Positions 25,655 to 36,263 of a DNA stretch of 64,000 nucleotides are shown here, one piece after another. Numbering within the stretch: the stretch's first letter is position 1; each line of letters starts with the position of its first letter. The stretch is taken from assembly GCA_019802505.1 (NCBI GenBank), contig JAFMOC010000104.1, forward strand, positions 677,001 to 741,000, read 5' to 3'. The translations under genes and the position numbers were made by a program. The notes under the pieces are model-generated. The model worked only from the letters and a program-made list of their open reading frames with translations. It did no database searches and was not told the origin of the DNA. The stretch is from Corydoras sp. C115. Taxonomy: Eukaryota > Chordata > Actinopteri > Siluriformes > Callichthyidae.

Positions 25655-28600
25655 CACGCCAGTGGCGGTAAGCGGACTCAGATGTCTCTCCGAGTTATTT
25701 CCGATGAATGATTCTCTATAATGTCTCTTTATTTTGGGTTTTAGTGCATACGCTGTGACAACGACGACATACTGGAGCTTTTATAAAACTCTGTGTGTGT
25801 GTGTGTTTGTTCAGAAGGATGCAGCTTAATGAGGTCACACTCAGATTACTGTTTACTAGTTTTCTTCCTTTGTTGATTTTGACATACTTACTATAAAACA
25901 ATACACTGATGCTTTTCCTAATAATGTGTCTGTGAATGAAGTGCTTAGTTTATAAAATCCAGAATAACAAACTTTAAAAGAAATGAATTTAGTCTGATCC
26001 AAGTTAAGGCTGCAGAGAATGAGGGGTTAAAAGAATCACTAACTTTCAGCCTGTAACAAAGATTTCTTAAAGGTTTTAACTGTGGGGAAAATTTTTCAGG
26101 ATTTTTCCTGATACCTCGTTTACAGTTTGAACCTGATGAATCTTGACGTTAGTGTCATGTGATGCACTCAACTCATCAGATGGCAAAAGAACAAAAACAA
26201 CAGAACAACAAATTTAATTTTATTGTATGTAACATGGGCTTAGTGGTTAGCATGTTCTCCTCTCAGCGCTAGGGATTTCCCAGTTCGAATCCTCATCTGG
26301 GTGGAGTTTCCATGTTCTCCCCGTGTCCGCGTGGGTTTCCTCCGGGTTCTCCGGTTTCCTCCCACAGTCCAAAAACATGGATCAAGTCAATTGAGTTCTC
26401 CAAATTGCCCCATATAGAGTGTGTATGTGTGTGTCTGTGTGGGTGAGTGAGTGTGCCCCGCGATAGATTGGCACCCTGTCCTGGGTGTATCTGCCCAGCG
26501 CCCGAAACGTTCTCCCCTGGATGGGTATGGGGAACCCCCCCGCGACCCTAATAGAGGATAAAGCGGAAGATAATGGATGGATGGATATGTAACATCTCCT
26601 AGAACTTAATCATCAATGACTTGCAGCCTTTTCCTTTGTGAAAAATGCAACACCCAAACCAACAACAACTTAAAATACATTAAAAAAAAAATCCAACGAA
26701 AAATAAAACCTATGAATTATAAGACCGAGAAGGTTGCTCATAGGACACTCCCAACTGACGCACAAAAACTTGCTGACTAGAGAAGAACTCCCTATCTGTC
26801 ATAATTTCCAATAAGACACTAAATATCAAACACATACTAATCAAATGCCCTGCCCTGCAACCACAAAGACTTTACATGCATCGAAAACATTTTTGACAAG
26901 ATTTCACCAAGAAAAATGTATAATTACACCTTTTCATAGTAAACACAAGTCCATAATATGAAATGTGATCTGCCACATACGTAGCCGTAATTGTGCTGAT
27001 GTGGCAATAAACCCCAACTATCATCATAATTAATGTTAGTATGGATACTATGATCAGGTTCTACTGTCCAGTGTCTCACAGTGTCATTGTTGCTGCTTGG
27101 CCCCTCAAGGAGGATGAGTCCCCCACTGAGTCTTGGTCCTCCCAAGGTTTCTTCCTTAAAATATCAACATAACGGAGTTTTTTCTTGCCACTGTCACTTC
27201 GGCTTGCTCTTCTGGGGGTTTAAAGGCTTTTCATTCTGCTTTGTGACAATGTACTGTTGTAAAAAGCGCTATATAAATAAATAACTTGATCTTCACTCTA
27301 GATTTCTTTATTTAATCTCAGTATGTAATATCTTGAACCAGATTCCAATTTCTAGTTCTACTTTCCAGTATCTTAATATGGATTTGTGGTATTTGCTGTA
27401 CTTTGGGATTTCAGAGAGCAGGTTAATGCTTCAGATTATTTGCAGTTCTTTAAAGATAAAAATTGGATGTACAATTCTGAATCTAAAGGGCAGATTCTTT
27501 TTATATTATTAATTCCGACAGATTAAAACGTATTCTTTGAATTGTTTTTGTTGCTAGAAAACTGAGTTGACATTTCATCGTAGTAAAATGTTCAAACACC
27601 CAAGTGAACCATGTGCTGATGTATCAACGCAGATGTCTGTCTCACTTTTCCTCTTGTGAAGTTGTGTATCTGGTTTCCACTTATTTTCCTGTGCTGCTTG
27701 AATCCACACAGGTGTCTCTAATAATGAAGATTTAATATGATTGATTAATAATAAATCAGCGTTTCTCACTGAAAGCCTGCAGCTGAAGATGGGGATTTGC
27801 AGTTTTGTGTGAGTGATTAATTATGTATCAGTCATACTTTTTGAATCAGCGTAATTCTGTTTGAGTGAATTAAAGTAAATAATTACACAGTGAGTGGATC
27901 TGATTGAGTGAATGGCACAGGATGTCAAAGATTTTGCGATGCATTTAGAACCACAGGGCATATATGCACAACATCCACAACCGAACCTGGGCACTTAGGC
28001 TGTGTGGCACCACCTTGGCCTGCTGTGCCAACCACTGAAAAGCCCTTTTAAATAGCTAATTTGCATCTATCCATTTTTCCCCTGCCTTTCTGCCGTCGCT
28101 CTGTGTCTCTGAACTGAAGAGACAGATACATGACCCAGAAAACTCTCGACGGTCGGTTTGACTCCCTCACTGTCTGAATGTTACTAAAGTTTAAAAGCTT
28201 CATTTCTTAATTTCTTTCTCTCTGTGAAACTTATTTTCTCTTTTCTTTCTTGTAGTTCATTTATTATTGACGCTGTGGTAGGAAGTGTGTGCAGAGGGCT
28301 GATGGAGCACTGATGAAGTGCTGAAGTGTACATCTATGCAAGAGTGTATAGTTGTGTGTGGTTGTGTACAGAAGTGTGTAGTTGTGTTTTCTGACATTAG
28401 CATTAGGATTGTGTGTACAGCCGTGTGTAGCTGTGTAAGTATTAGAACCCGTTATTTAAGCTCCTGACTAAGTGAACCCATGAAGTAACGGCTCACTGAA
28501 GACTGTCCCGCCGACCTCTCCATCCTCCTTCTGTTCTCTCTCTCCCTCCATCAGTCTCTCTCTCTTTTCACCCTGTCACTGTACATCATTGTCTCAATTA

Positions 28601-29089
28601 CTCCGTCTTCCACCTCTGTCATTTCCTCTTTATCTGTCCATCTCTTCCTCCCGTCTTGCTCTTCGGTCCTGCCTCACTCCCACTTTTACTTCTCTTTTTC
28701 ATTACCGAGCCAAAGAAACCAGTTAAAAGCCGTCTTCTTAGCAAAATCGCCTTTTATGCAGTCAACACTACCACTGCGTTACCGGCTTTGTTTTACCCAT
28801 AATGCAACACTTTCTGCCTGAGAGGGTGAGAGCCATGTTTGAGTGGTGGTGAGTTAGAGAAGTTTATTTTTAACCTGCTTGTTTGGAATCGTTCGGTAGC
28901 TGCATGGCGTCTCGGTTTAAACGCCTCTTCATCAGTGATTCAACGGAAGAGGATTAAAATAAAACCAAACATTACGCCGTTTAAAATTAAGCTTTGCTGA
29001 ACTTTACCCACTAAGTACCAGGATGTAAATGAGTGATGATTATAATCTGCACATGGTCCAGTACAAAACTAACAGAGGGAAAGCTAATT

Positions 29090-29140
<51 letters not shown>

Positions 29141-30110
29141 CCTGTGTGTGTATTTCTCCGTTAAATGTTTAATATACTGTCAGACGTGAACTTTACAGAT
29201 TTTAAAAAGCATTTAGATGGTAAGGGGGGTAATTACCTTTTGATATTTTACTTAGGCGCATGGTTTTGGAGGTTGTTTTATAATTCATGCTCATGTCTTC
29301 AGTATAAACAAAATCCTAATATCATACAAATTATTCATTCAAAGTGCAGTCTGAAGGATTTAAATGTTGAAGGTTGCCTTTTTAAAGGCCGTCATGTGGC
29401 ACCACCAGATTTTTAACTGTAGCCCCACAGAGTGAGGTTTTGATTAGAAGCTGTTCCCCAATAAGACCACCATGTTGGTCAGGGAAACTGGTTGCAATCT
29501 GCAATGTTTCCACTAGATGTCACTAAATACAACACAGTGCACCTTTTAAATTTAATAGCAGTAACAAAACTGTGAATCATTCATTCATTCATTTTCCGCT
29601 TTATCCTCTATTAGGGTCGCGGTGGGGTTCCCCATGCCCATCCAGGGGAGAACGTTTCGGGTGCTGGGCAGATACACCCAGAACAGGGCGCCAATCTATC
29701 GCTGGGCACACACTCTATATGGGGCAATTTGGAGAACTCAATTGACTTGATCCATGTTTTTGGACTGTGGGAGGAAACCGGAGAACCCGGAGGAAACCCA
29801 CGCGGACACGGGGAGAACATGGAAACTCCACCCAGATTGGGATTCGGACCGGGAATCCCTAGTGCTGAGAGGAGAACGTGCTAACCACTAAGCCACCGCC
29901 AACTGTGAATTAATATTTATTAAAATAGTGTTTAAATCATGATGTTAACGAGCCGTGTCCTTCAGCGACGTCGGACGGGACGAGGCAGGGGCTGGACATC
30001 ACGAGAGGAGGAGCTTGTGCCACACGAGGAATGAAGGTGGTGCTTAAAGTGGGACAGAGTAAGTAGCATTTTCATTGACCAGAAACAAAGTCTGCACTGG
30101 TGATTAACTT

Positions 30111-30167
<57 letters not shown>

Positions 30168-30665
30168 GGTCCATATGGACCCCTCCCAAAACCGAAGCTG
30201 GACCCAGGCCGATCTAGCAGCAGAACCCCAAACACGCAGGATTCCTCGAGCGGTGGGAATTCAGCTGACGGAGGCGATGTGGACCAGGGTGATGGCACCC
30301 TTTCTTCCTCCATCATCGCAGTGACTGTTGGAGTTGTCGGCGGAGCCATCTTACTGCTGCTGGTTGCCACGGTGATTGGCGTCTTGTGTTACCGCAGGAA
30401 AAAAGCCAAACCTTCTGACACCCAGCACCCCAGCCTCTCGCTCTCTGCCCTTACACCCAGAAGGGGCGGAAACAATGGAGGCAGCAACGTGGGTGTCAGC
30501 GCCGGGGGTGGGACAGAGCCTAGTGACATCATCATTCCACTGCGAACTTCTGACTCGACCTACTGCTCTCATTATGATAAGGTCAGCGGTGATTACGGGC
30601 ATCCGGTCTACATCGTACAGGAGATGCCGGCACAAAGCCCAGCTAATATCTACTATAAAGTATGA
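14830..30665 (+). CDS. efnb3: ephrin-B3, transmembrane ligand of Eph receptor tyrosine kinases
   Basis: Coding exons 14830-14969, 21055-21335, 29966-30058 and 30169-30665 join in frame to 336 codons plus TGA. Ephrin-Bs bind Eph receptors on neighbouring cells and signal both ways in axon guidance and tissue boundaries. Seen: a hydrophobic signal peptide (about 1-34); an ephrin ectodomain (36-171) with four cysteines at 68, 94, 106 and 158, as in the family; the receptor-binding G-H loop FSPNLWGHEF (122-131); a Gly/Ser-rich linker; one membrane segment (219-246) followed by YRRKK; and the conserved tail KVSGDYGHPVYIVQ ending in the PDZ ligand YYKV. B3 rather than B1 or B2 is favoured by GYVLYPQ, YEFYKLYLV, NLLLTCD, ATSDGTR and VGQSP. 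The start could also be the ATG at 14833 or 14845; the latter has the best Kozak context. Confidence 0.95.
15696..15760. repeat. (TA)n(GA)n compound microsatellite
   Basis: TA tract of about 28 bases running directly into a GA tract of about 38 bases. Confidence 0.95.
17484..17822 (+). mobile_element. DANA/Mermaid-like SINE in efnb3 intron 1
   Basis: Full body with B box GGTTCGAATCCC and flanking duplication GCTTGTGTA (17475-17483 and 17823-17831). Confidence 0.9.
17832..17966 (+). mobile_element. older partial SINE copy
   Basis: Diverged 3' half of the same SINE (GTGTATCTGCC, CATGGGCATAGGGAACCCC, GGAAGATAATGAATG) lying directly behind the younger copy. Confidence 0.8.
19030..19360. mobile_element. 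degraded Tc1/mariner-type repeat
   Basis: Contains ATGGACAAAGGTATTGGGTC, close to the terminal repeats of common fish Tc1-like nonautonomous elements. Further on are CTCATCATCTGTCTGAC and GAGTTGAAGCTGCAGGAG, which resemble transposase-derived body sequence. No reading frame is intact. Confidence 0.45.
21055..21335 (+). CDS. efnb3: efnb3 coding exon 2: receptor-binding domain
   Basis: Encodes residues 47-140, most of the ephrin fold, with Cys68, Cys94, Cys106 and the G-H loop FSPNLWGHEF. The acceptor TGTGTGTGTGCAG is TG-rich rather than pyrimidine-rich. The donor is CTGG|GTAAGT. Confidence 0.95.
21626..21981 (+). mobile_element. DANA/Mermaid-like SINE, perfect 14-bp TSD
   Basis: Starts GGGCGGCACGGTGGCTTAG. 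The target duplication ATCTTAAAATATCA is at 21612-21625 and 21982-21995. It sits 290 bases after efnb3 exon 2. Confidence 0.92.
23307..23492 (+). mobile_element. second tRNA-derived SINE family (AAAAACGTCTGCTAAATG tail)
   Basis: A-box-like TAGCTCAGTAG and B-box-like GGTTCAAATCCC, followed by ACCAATGTGGGTCCTTGAGC and a tail of the type GTAAGTYGCTTTGGATAAAA. The tail is shared by copies at 38425-38826 (reverse), 42778-42845 (reverse fragment) and 43170-43364. Confidence 0.8.
24765..25070 (+). mobile_element. diverged DANA/Mermaid-like SINE
   Basis: Recognisable head GGCGGCAGTGGTTAGCACG, B box GGTTCGAATCCC and tail GATAATAAATAA. An A run replaces part of the middle. Confidence 0.82.
25243..25320. 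repeat. (TG)n(TA)n compound microsatellite
   Basis: TG tract passing into about 56 bases of pure TA. Confidence 0.95.
26236..26585 (+). mobile_element. DANA/Mermaid-like SINE
   Basis: Slightly 5'-truncated copy starting GGGCTTAGTGGTTAGC, with flanking duplication TATGTAACAT at 26226-26235 and 26586-26595. Confidence 0.9.
27060..27290 (+). repeat. interspersed repeat of the CCTCCCAAGGTTTCTTCC type
   Basis: Contains CCTCCCAAGGTTTCTTCC, GAGTTTTTTCTTGCCACTG and AAAAGCGCTATATAAATAAA, a block that recurs in many fish genomes. I cannot assign its parent element by eye. Confidence 0.6.
29578..29900 (-). mobile_element. DANA/Mermaid-like SINE 65 bases before efnb3 exon 3
   Basis: Reverse copy with duplication AACTGTGAAT at 29568-29577 and 29901-29910. 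It ends very close to the exon 3 acceptor at 29965, so it forms the region around the likely branch point. Confidence 0.92.
29966..30058 (+). CDS. efnb3: efnb3 coding exon 3: end of the ephrin fold
   Basis: Encodes residues 141-171 (ATSDGTRQG, Cys158, TRGMKV, KVGQ). Acceptor GTGTCCTTCAG, donor GGACAGA|GTAAGT. Confidence 0.95.
30059..30168 (+). repeat. efnb3: 110-bp efnb3 intron 3 carrying (TG)26 at the acceptor
   Basis: Half of this very short intron is a pure TG tract (30113-30164). It runs into TTAG at the 3' splice site with no ordinary polypyrimidine tract. A possible branch site lies in GTGATTAACTTGG, about 65 bases upstream of the AG. Confidence 0.92.
30169..30665 (+). CDS. efnb3: efnb3 coding exon 4: linker, membrane segment and cytoplasmic tail
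   Basis: Encodes residues 172-336: Ser/Gly-rich linker, hydrophobic segment AVTVGVVGGAILLLLVATVI, basic YRRKK stop-transfer, the tail tyrosines (HYDKVSGDYGHPVYIVQ) and C-terminal YYKV. The linker and the membrane/tail part are in one exon. Confidence 0.95.
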
Positions 30666-31311
30666 AGAGGATCTGAATTACCACCAGAACATTAATCTAA
30701 AGATTTAAATGCTCGTTCAGTCACCATGAACCTCATCTGCACTGAAGCTAATGATGATGTAGCCAAGTTCAGCATTATATGTACTGCAGCCAAACAAACA
30801 TGGTGGGTGGGGTTATGGGTTCCTAATTTAGTAGATTCTGGAGTAGAACTAATAGAGGCTACAGTTTAATATAGTACTAGATCCCTGAGGTGGTGTCATT
30901 CTGTGGTCCTCATGTCTGTATTTAACGCTCCAGGTTGTTAAAATGTCATTATGCTGATGTTGCTTTCGTGAGCTAATGTTTCTGCTCAATTGTTAAAGTA
31001 GCTGGAGCTATGAAGGTCGTGTCCCATTGTAGTTTGTCTTAATTCTTTTAGTATAAACACTAGGGGTGAGCTGCAATATTCGCTGATTCGACGATTCGAT
31101 TCGGAGAACCGTAGTCGACTATGAACCTCATAGTCGAATGTACCATTTTGACCACATGGGGGCGCCCATGGCTGCTGCTAAGCATTAGTTTTTACATGAA
31201 ATGTCTTTGTTTTCGTTATAAATATATATATAAATATATATAAAAATATAATATAATATAAATATATATATAAAAATATATATATAATTATATAGCCTTT
31301 TGTCAAATAAA
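30666..31311 (+). other. efnb3: candidate efnb3 3' UTR
   Basis: No AATAAA or ATTAAA occurs between the stop and the hAT element at 31061. The first canonical AATAAA is at 31306-31311, inside that element. The UTR may be longer, or may use a non-canonical signal. Confidence 0.35.
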
Positions 31312-31529
31312 ATCATCATAATTTCTAGAAAGAAAAAAGAAAAACAAAAAAAAAAGGTTTTCTTTTGTTAGAAAAACAAGTAAAATATATTTAAAATATC
31401 TTTTTGAAAAACTATGCTTATAGCACCATCTTGTGGTGAAATTTGAACTGATTCGACTATCAGTCGACTATAGGGAAAATCTGACGAATCAGATTCGACT
31501 ATGAAAATCTGTAGTTGAATACACCCCTA
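31061..31529. mobile_element. hAT-type nonautonomous element (MITE)
   Basis: Terminal inverted repeats TAGGGGTG and CACCCCTA, with subterminal inverted ATTCGACTAT-type repeats at both ends. The flanking 8-bp duplication is ATAAACAC (31053-31060) and CTAAACAC (31530-31537), seven of eight matching. The centre is an AT-rich palindromic stretch with no transposase frame. Confidence 0.85.
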
Positions 31530-32039
31530 CTAAACACAAAAGTATTAAAAGCATAATGTAACTGTAATGTGATAACAAAGCTACATGTAGCAACATTAGC
31601 ATTAGGACTTCAGTGACAGTGACCTCGAGTGCTAAATACAAACATCACTGACTACAGTATGACATCATCTTATGATTATCCAATTTTTCCCCTTAAATAA
31701 TTTAATATAAAATTAGGCTTCAATATTAGATCGACTAAGACTTTTTTTTTTTTTTGCACTTAACGTAATTCCCCTCGATGACTCGAGACCTGCTGCGCCA
31801 GTGGAAGGGAGGGATGTGGTGCTGACATGAGCTCTCAGGTGTTTATTCTCCGCTTGTAAGACACTGATATAAACACATGTACAGTCTCTACATCATCAGA
31901 CTCGAGAGTTGGAAATCATTTCAACTGCATTGATTCAGTTTCTGCTCGTTGATTCTAGCTCTGGCTCGAACCCTGTACACCGCTGAAGCTAAATGTCGTG
32001 ATGGTGCCTTAGATGTTTTGTCATATGAGGGATTTGAGG

Positions 32040-32290
32040 TTCACTTTAAGGACAAATGTATAGGGACACCTACAGGAACTTTTTTATGGTTGCTCTTCCC
32101 TTTATAAAGGGGGGGGGTTGGTCCTCCTCATAACAGCTTTCTCTTTTAGGACAGAGTATTTTTCGCCTATTTATACAGAATCAAAGGTTCCAGTTCATCT
32201 CTGTGGTGTTTGATGGGGTTAAAGTCCGATCTCTGTTCATGACCGTTAGGTTCAACTCGATGTTGAGTACCATTTGTGTTATCGTTTTGA
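32040..32290. mobile_element. possible Tc1/mariner-type remnant
   Basis: Starts with AAGGACAAATGTATAGGGACACC, similar to the terminal sequences of fish Tc1-like MITEs. The body is decayed. No second terminus or TA duplication is assigned. Confidence 0.4.
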
Positions 32291-32858
32291 GTTTGTAAAG
32301 TGCGAAATATTGCAGGGGTTTTCAAACTTTTGCACACACACACACTACCATGTGACTACTTAGAGCATACCCCCCCCCACACACACACTACTGAGAAAAC
32401 TTAAGCTGAAATATAATAAAGCAATAAGTTACAATAGGGTGGCATTATTGTGAAAAAATCACAGGAAAGAGGTGTTATTAGGCAGGAAGCGTAGCAGAGT
32501 ACAGTTACAGTTTCCTGTAATTTATTCACAATAATACACAACCTCGAGGGCCATATTGCTTTTAAAAAATGGTTACAAACACGTCTATATTAAAAAAAAA
32601 CAAAAAGCTAGGTTTGATTCATAAATGCACTTATTAAAAATCATAAATGTTAATAAACTGGTCTTCTGCAAGGATAGCTGGTTGACAGGTGTCCGGTTTT
32701 TCTAACAACCAAATTACCAAATGCAGTTTATGAAAAACATCTCGGTATGTATGGCATATCTTTCATTGATAAGAATGTGAAGCGTGGAGGTGTGCGTTAT
32801 TGTCAATAAACAAATGTCTCAGCCAATCGGATTTAAGGACCGGAACTACCAGTATTAT

Positions 32859-33200
32859 CAGTATTATCCATCCATTATCTTCCGCTTTATCATATTTTAG
32901 GGTCGTGGGGGGGCGGGGGTTCCCCATGCCCATCCAGGGGAGAACGTCTCGGGCGCTGGGCAGATACACCCAGGACAGGGCGCCAATCTATCGCTGGGCA
33001 CACACTCACTCACACTCTATATGGGGCAATTTGGAGAACTCAATTGAATGTTTTTGGATTGTGGGAGGAAACCAGAGAAACTGGAGGAAACCCACGGGGA
33101 CACGGGGAGAACATGGAAACTCCACCCAGATTGGGATTCGAACCGGGAACCCCTAGTGCTGAAAGGAGAACATGCTAACCACTAAACCACTGTGTCGCCC
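32859..33200 (-). mobile_element. DANA/Mermaid-like SINE
   Basis: Reverse copy with duplication ACTACCAGTATTAT at 32845-32858 and 33201-33214. Confidence 0.9.
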
Positions 33201-33492
33201 ACTACCAGTATTATAATTTGTGTAAATGCTGTGCACATCAGACCTACAGTTTGATCTGATTCAGAGTGACAGAGTCATAAATATTCATGAGCACAGTTTC
33301 TGAAATCACCTACTACATACAACACGTTAGGTAACAGCAGGAGGTCAAAACTGGCTAGAATGAGGTCGTGTAGAGACTACAGAATCAAAGAGGCTGCTTT
33401 TCAGGTTAAACAGCGGAACAAATCTAGTACCTTCTGAGCGGTAGGGGATTTCGGACACGGCTTTGGTTGGATATCGGCCGTTTCCTCTAGTG

Positions 33493-33813
33493 CAGAGGTT
33501 CTCAACTGTGTGGCACATAAGGAACTGCAGGGGGCGCTGGTGAGAGGTAAAACTGTTACAAACTTTTCTTTTATGATTTAACGTTTATATTTTCTAATGT
33601 AATTTATTAATGTTGGTTTATTTTAGTATTATAACATCATTACAGTCACACGAGTCATTTAAGGTTGATGTGTTTTCAAAATGGACCTCTGCAAGAGTGC
33701 TGCTCTTTATTTTGTAAACCAGTTATAAAATAAAGGTCCTGTACAAACAGACTGATCGGATCTCATGTTTTTAACAGACTGTCTCCGGTAAGCAACACAT
33801 TTGAGAGCCTCTG
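33493..33813. mobile_element. hAT-type MITE with perfect 8-bp TSD
   Basis: Left end CAGAGGTTCTCAACTGTG matches the reverse complement of the right end (CAGAGGCTCTCAAATGTG) at 16 of 18 bases, the Charlie-like hAT terminus. The duplication CTCTAGTG is at 33485-33492 and 33814-33821. At 321 bp it has no coding capacity. Confidence 0.9.
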
Positions 33814-33823
33814 CTCTAGTGGG

Positions 33824-34175
33824 GGCGGCACGGTGGCTTAGTGGTTAGCACGTTCTTCTCTCAGCGCTAGGGATTCCTGGTTCGAATCCCCATCTGGGTG
33901 GAGTTTCCATGTTCTCCCTGTGTCCGCGTGGGTTTTCTCCGGGTTCTCCGGTTTCCTCCCACAGTCCAAAAACATGGATCAAGTCAATTGAATTCTCCAA
34001 ATTGCCCCATATAGAGTGTGTCTGTGTGAGTGAGTGTGTGCCCAGCGATGGATTGGCACCCTGTCCTGGGTGTATCTGCCCAGCGCCCGAAACGTTCTCC
34101 CCTGGATGGGCATGAGGAACCCCACCGCGACCCTAATAGAGGATAAAGCGGGAGATAATGAATGAATGAATGAAT
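33824..34175 (+). mobile_element. DANA/Mermaid-like SINE inserted in a hAT target duplication
   Basis: Full-length copy. The duplication GCTCTAGTGGG at 33813-33823 and 34176-34186 contains the right target duplication of the hAT element next door, so this SINE landed later. Confidence 0.92.
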
Positions 34176-34440
34176 GCTCTAGTGGGTGAATAGTGGACAG
34201 ACTGAGGACTGCGAGGACAGTCAACGTACTGTTCTGCTGTTCTCTTAATTGTTCGAATTTTAAAAATCTTGTACGGAACCTGAACCCCTCATCCCACTGT
34301 TCAGAGCACAGTTAATGGTTATATGATGAAAACTGATGTCACCTGGTACAGGAGGTTGTTGCCATGTTTACGTCTGTCGGCTCAAAGTACCGAGGATCAT
34401 GTGATCTAAAAAAAAAAAACACTATTAAACAATAGTACAT

Positions 34441-34494
34441 TACATTTTCATTTGGTCGGTGAGCAGACACTTTTATCCAAAATGATTTACAAGC
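34441..34494 (-). mobile_element. tail fragment of the second SINE family
   Basis: Reverse of the GGATAAAAGYGTCTGC-type tail (CAGACACTTTTATCCAAAATG), directly abutting a fragment of the first SINE family. Confidence 0.55.
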
Positions 34495-34574
34495 AGGGCG
34501 GCAGGGGATTCGAACCCGAGAATCCCTAGCGCTAAGAGGCGAACGTGCTAACCACTAAGCCACCGTGCCGCCCC
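34495..34574 (-). mobile_element. head fragment of the DANA/Mermaid-like SINE
   Basis: Only the tRNA-like head remains, in reverse (GGATTCGAACCCGAGAATCC to AAGCCACCGTGCCGCCCC). It is followed by a (TG)n tract at about 34585-34631. Confidence 0.8.
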
Positions 34575-34582
34575 TATATATA

Positions 34583-34632
<50 letters not shown>

Positions 34633-34810
34633 TCACTGCACGAATGGGTTAAATGTGGATGATCTAATTTCTCTGTGTTTAAGCACTGTAGGCAAAATAG
34701 ATCACTTTATATGTTAGACATCAGTAAACTACACCACAGTAAGGTGGAGCGATGGGGTCGTATCTCTGTGTGGTTTGTCGTCATTCTTCAGAGATGAACA
34801 CTACAATATT

Positions 34811-34951
34811 CATTCATTCATTCATTCATTATCTCCCGCTTCATCCTCTATTAGGGTCGCGGTGGGGTTCCCCATGCCCATCCAGGGGAGAACATCTCGG
34901 GCGCTGGGCAGATACACCCAAGACAGGGCGCAATCCATCGCTGGGCACACA
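34811..34951 (-). mobile_element. 5'-truncated SINE copy
   Basis: Reverse copy holding only the 3' part of the SINE. Approximate flanking repeat ACTACAATATT and ACTATAGTATT. Confidence 0.8.
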
Positions 34952-35114
34952 CACTATAGTATTAACAAAAGAATTAATTTCAACAACAAAGCTACATGTA
35001 GCGACATTTGCATTATGATCTAGTGATGTTCAGAAACATGTACTCAGAAGAAAAAAAGAATGGGTTCTGAAGATAAATGAAATCAATAATGAACTAAATT
35101 CTCAACACAGACAA

Positions 35115-35246
35115 TCATTCATTCATTCATTATCTTTCCACTTTATCCTCTATTAGGGTCGTGGTGGTGTTCCCCATGCCCATCCAGGGGAGAACGTTCC
35201 GGGCGCGGGCAGATACACCCAGGACAGGGCGCCAATCCATCGCTGC
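35115..35246 (-). mobile_element. 5'-truncated SINE copy with 12-bp TSD
   Basis: Only about 130 bases of the SINE 3' end, flanked by CAACACAGACAA at 35103-35114 and 35247-35258. It is therefore a true truncated insertion, not a later deletion. Confidence 0.88.
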
Positions 35247-35258
35247 CAACACAGACAA

Positions 35259-36232
35259 CCAGCCAAAAGAGAAGGATTCTATACTGATCAGTTTATCACA
35301 TCACTATTTACGGATAGAGATCATTTCAACTTTAAAGATCAAAAGTAGGTCTGAAACCAAAACACACAAGATGTTCATTTGAAAGCTTAAAGAGCCCTAT
35401 ATGAGAACGTATCAGCTTTAATGCTGCTAATGGGTCATGTTATTTACAGCTGAATTAGAAAACATCAAAGCATCAGCATGTTCAGTACGGTTTTAAAGAA
35501 CACGGTTCTTTTATCTTGAATCATAAAAATATTGTTCAGTGAGAAAACCTTTAGACTTTAATCTGTTCTGCAGTCATGCAGGTTTCTGTGCTTCATCAGA
35601 TTCACTCCGTCATTCTTCTGCTCTCACGGGTAACAAGCTGTCTGACATCACGGACATGTTCTAAGTGCCACCGTGTCACACACACACACACACAGTACCG
35701 CGTCTCAGCGTGAAATCAAATGCTGTTCTGATGTGAACTCCAAAGACCCACCACAAAGAGTGTGTGCGAGATGGAGATGCTCTCAGGCAACTGTCTAATA
35801 ATAAACAGCTCAATGGAGAACTGACATGCGCACACACACACACACACACACCACAGTGTGAGATGCTATTATAATCAGACTAATAAAATTATTTTCCAGT
35901 TTAAATGCAGATCAGCTACATTTAGAACTGAATAAGGAGCAGCTCACCTGGAGCAACATACACCAAGGCGGACACGCACACACACGTTTGTTTGAATATA
36001 TCTCTTTATATTATTATATTATTAAAAGTCTGGTTAATGCTGTGCCTCACCTTCTGGATTGTGTGTGAGATAAAGAGGATAATGGTAAAGATGATGAGAC
36101 CCTACAGTAGATTATTTGACACATGGCTTTACAGCTTTATGATTTCACAGGACATCATTGTTTATCTTTTGTAAGTGAATAGAGACTAAAATCATCACAG
36201 AGACATACATTATAAATCTCTCTCTCATTCTT

Positions 36233-36263
<31 letters not shown>

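Larger units (their letters stand above)
21336..29965 (+). other. efnb3: efnb3 intron 2 (8.6 kb)
   Basis: Holds SINEs at 21626, 24765, 26236 and 29578, a second SINE family at 23307-23492, a 3'-tail type repeat at 27060-27290, and TG/CA/TA tracts at 23721-23752, 23879-23908, 25243-25320, 25613-25648 and 29092-29140. No exon with ephrin similarity is visible between 21336 and 29965. A (CTG)n-like stretch at 23047-23066 is the only trinucleotide tract. Confidence 0.85.

Noticed and set aside
34495..34574. Possible tRNA gene in reverse orientation
   Set aside because: It is a head fragment of the SINE. It has A/B-box-like sequence but no credible cloverleaf, and is identical in type to the heads of the full SINE copies.
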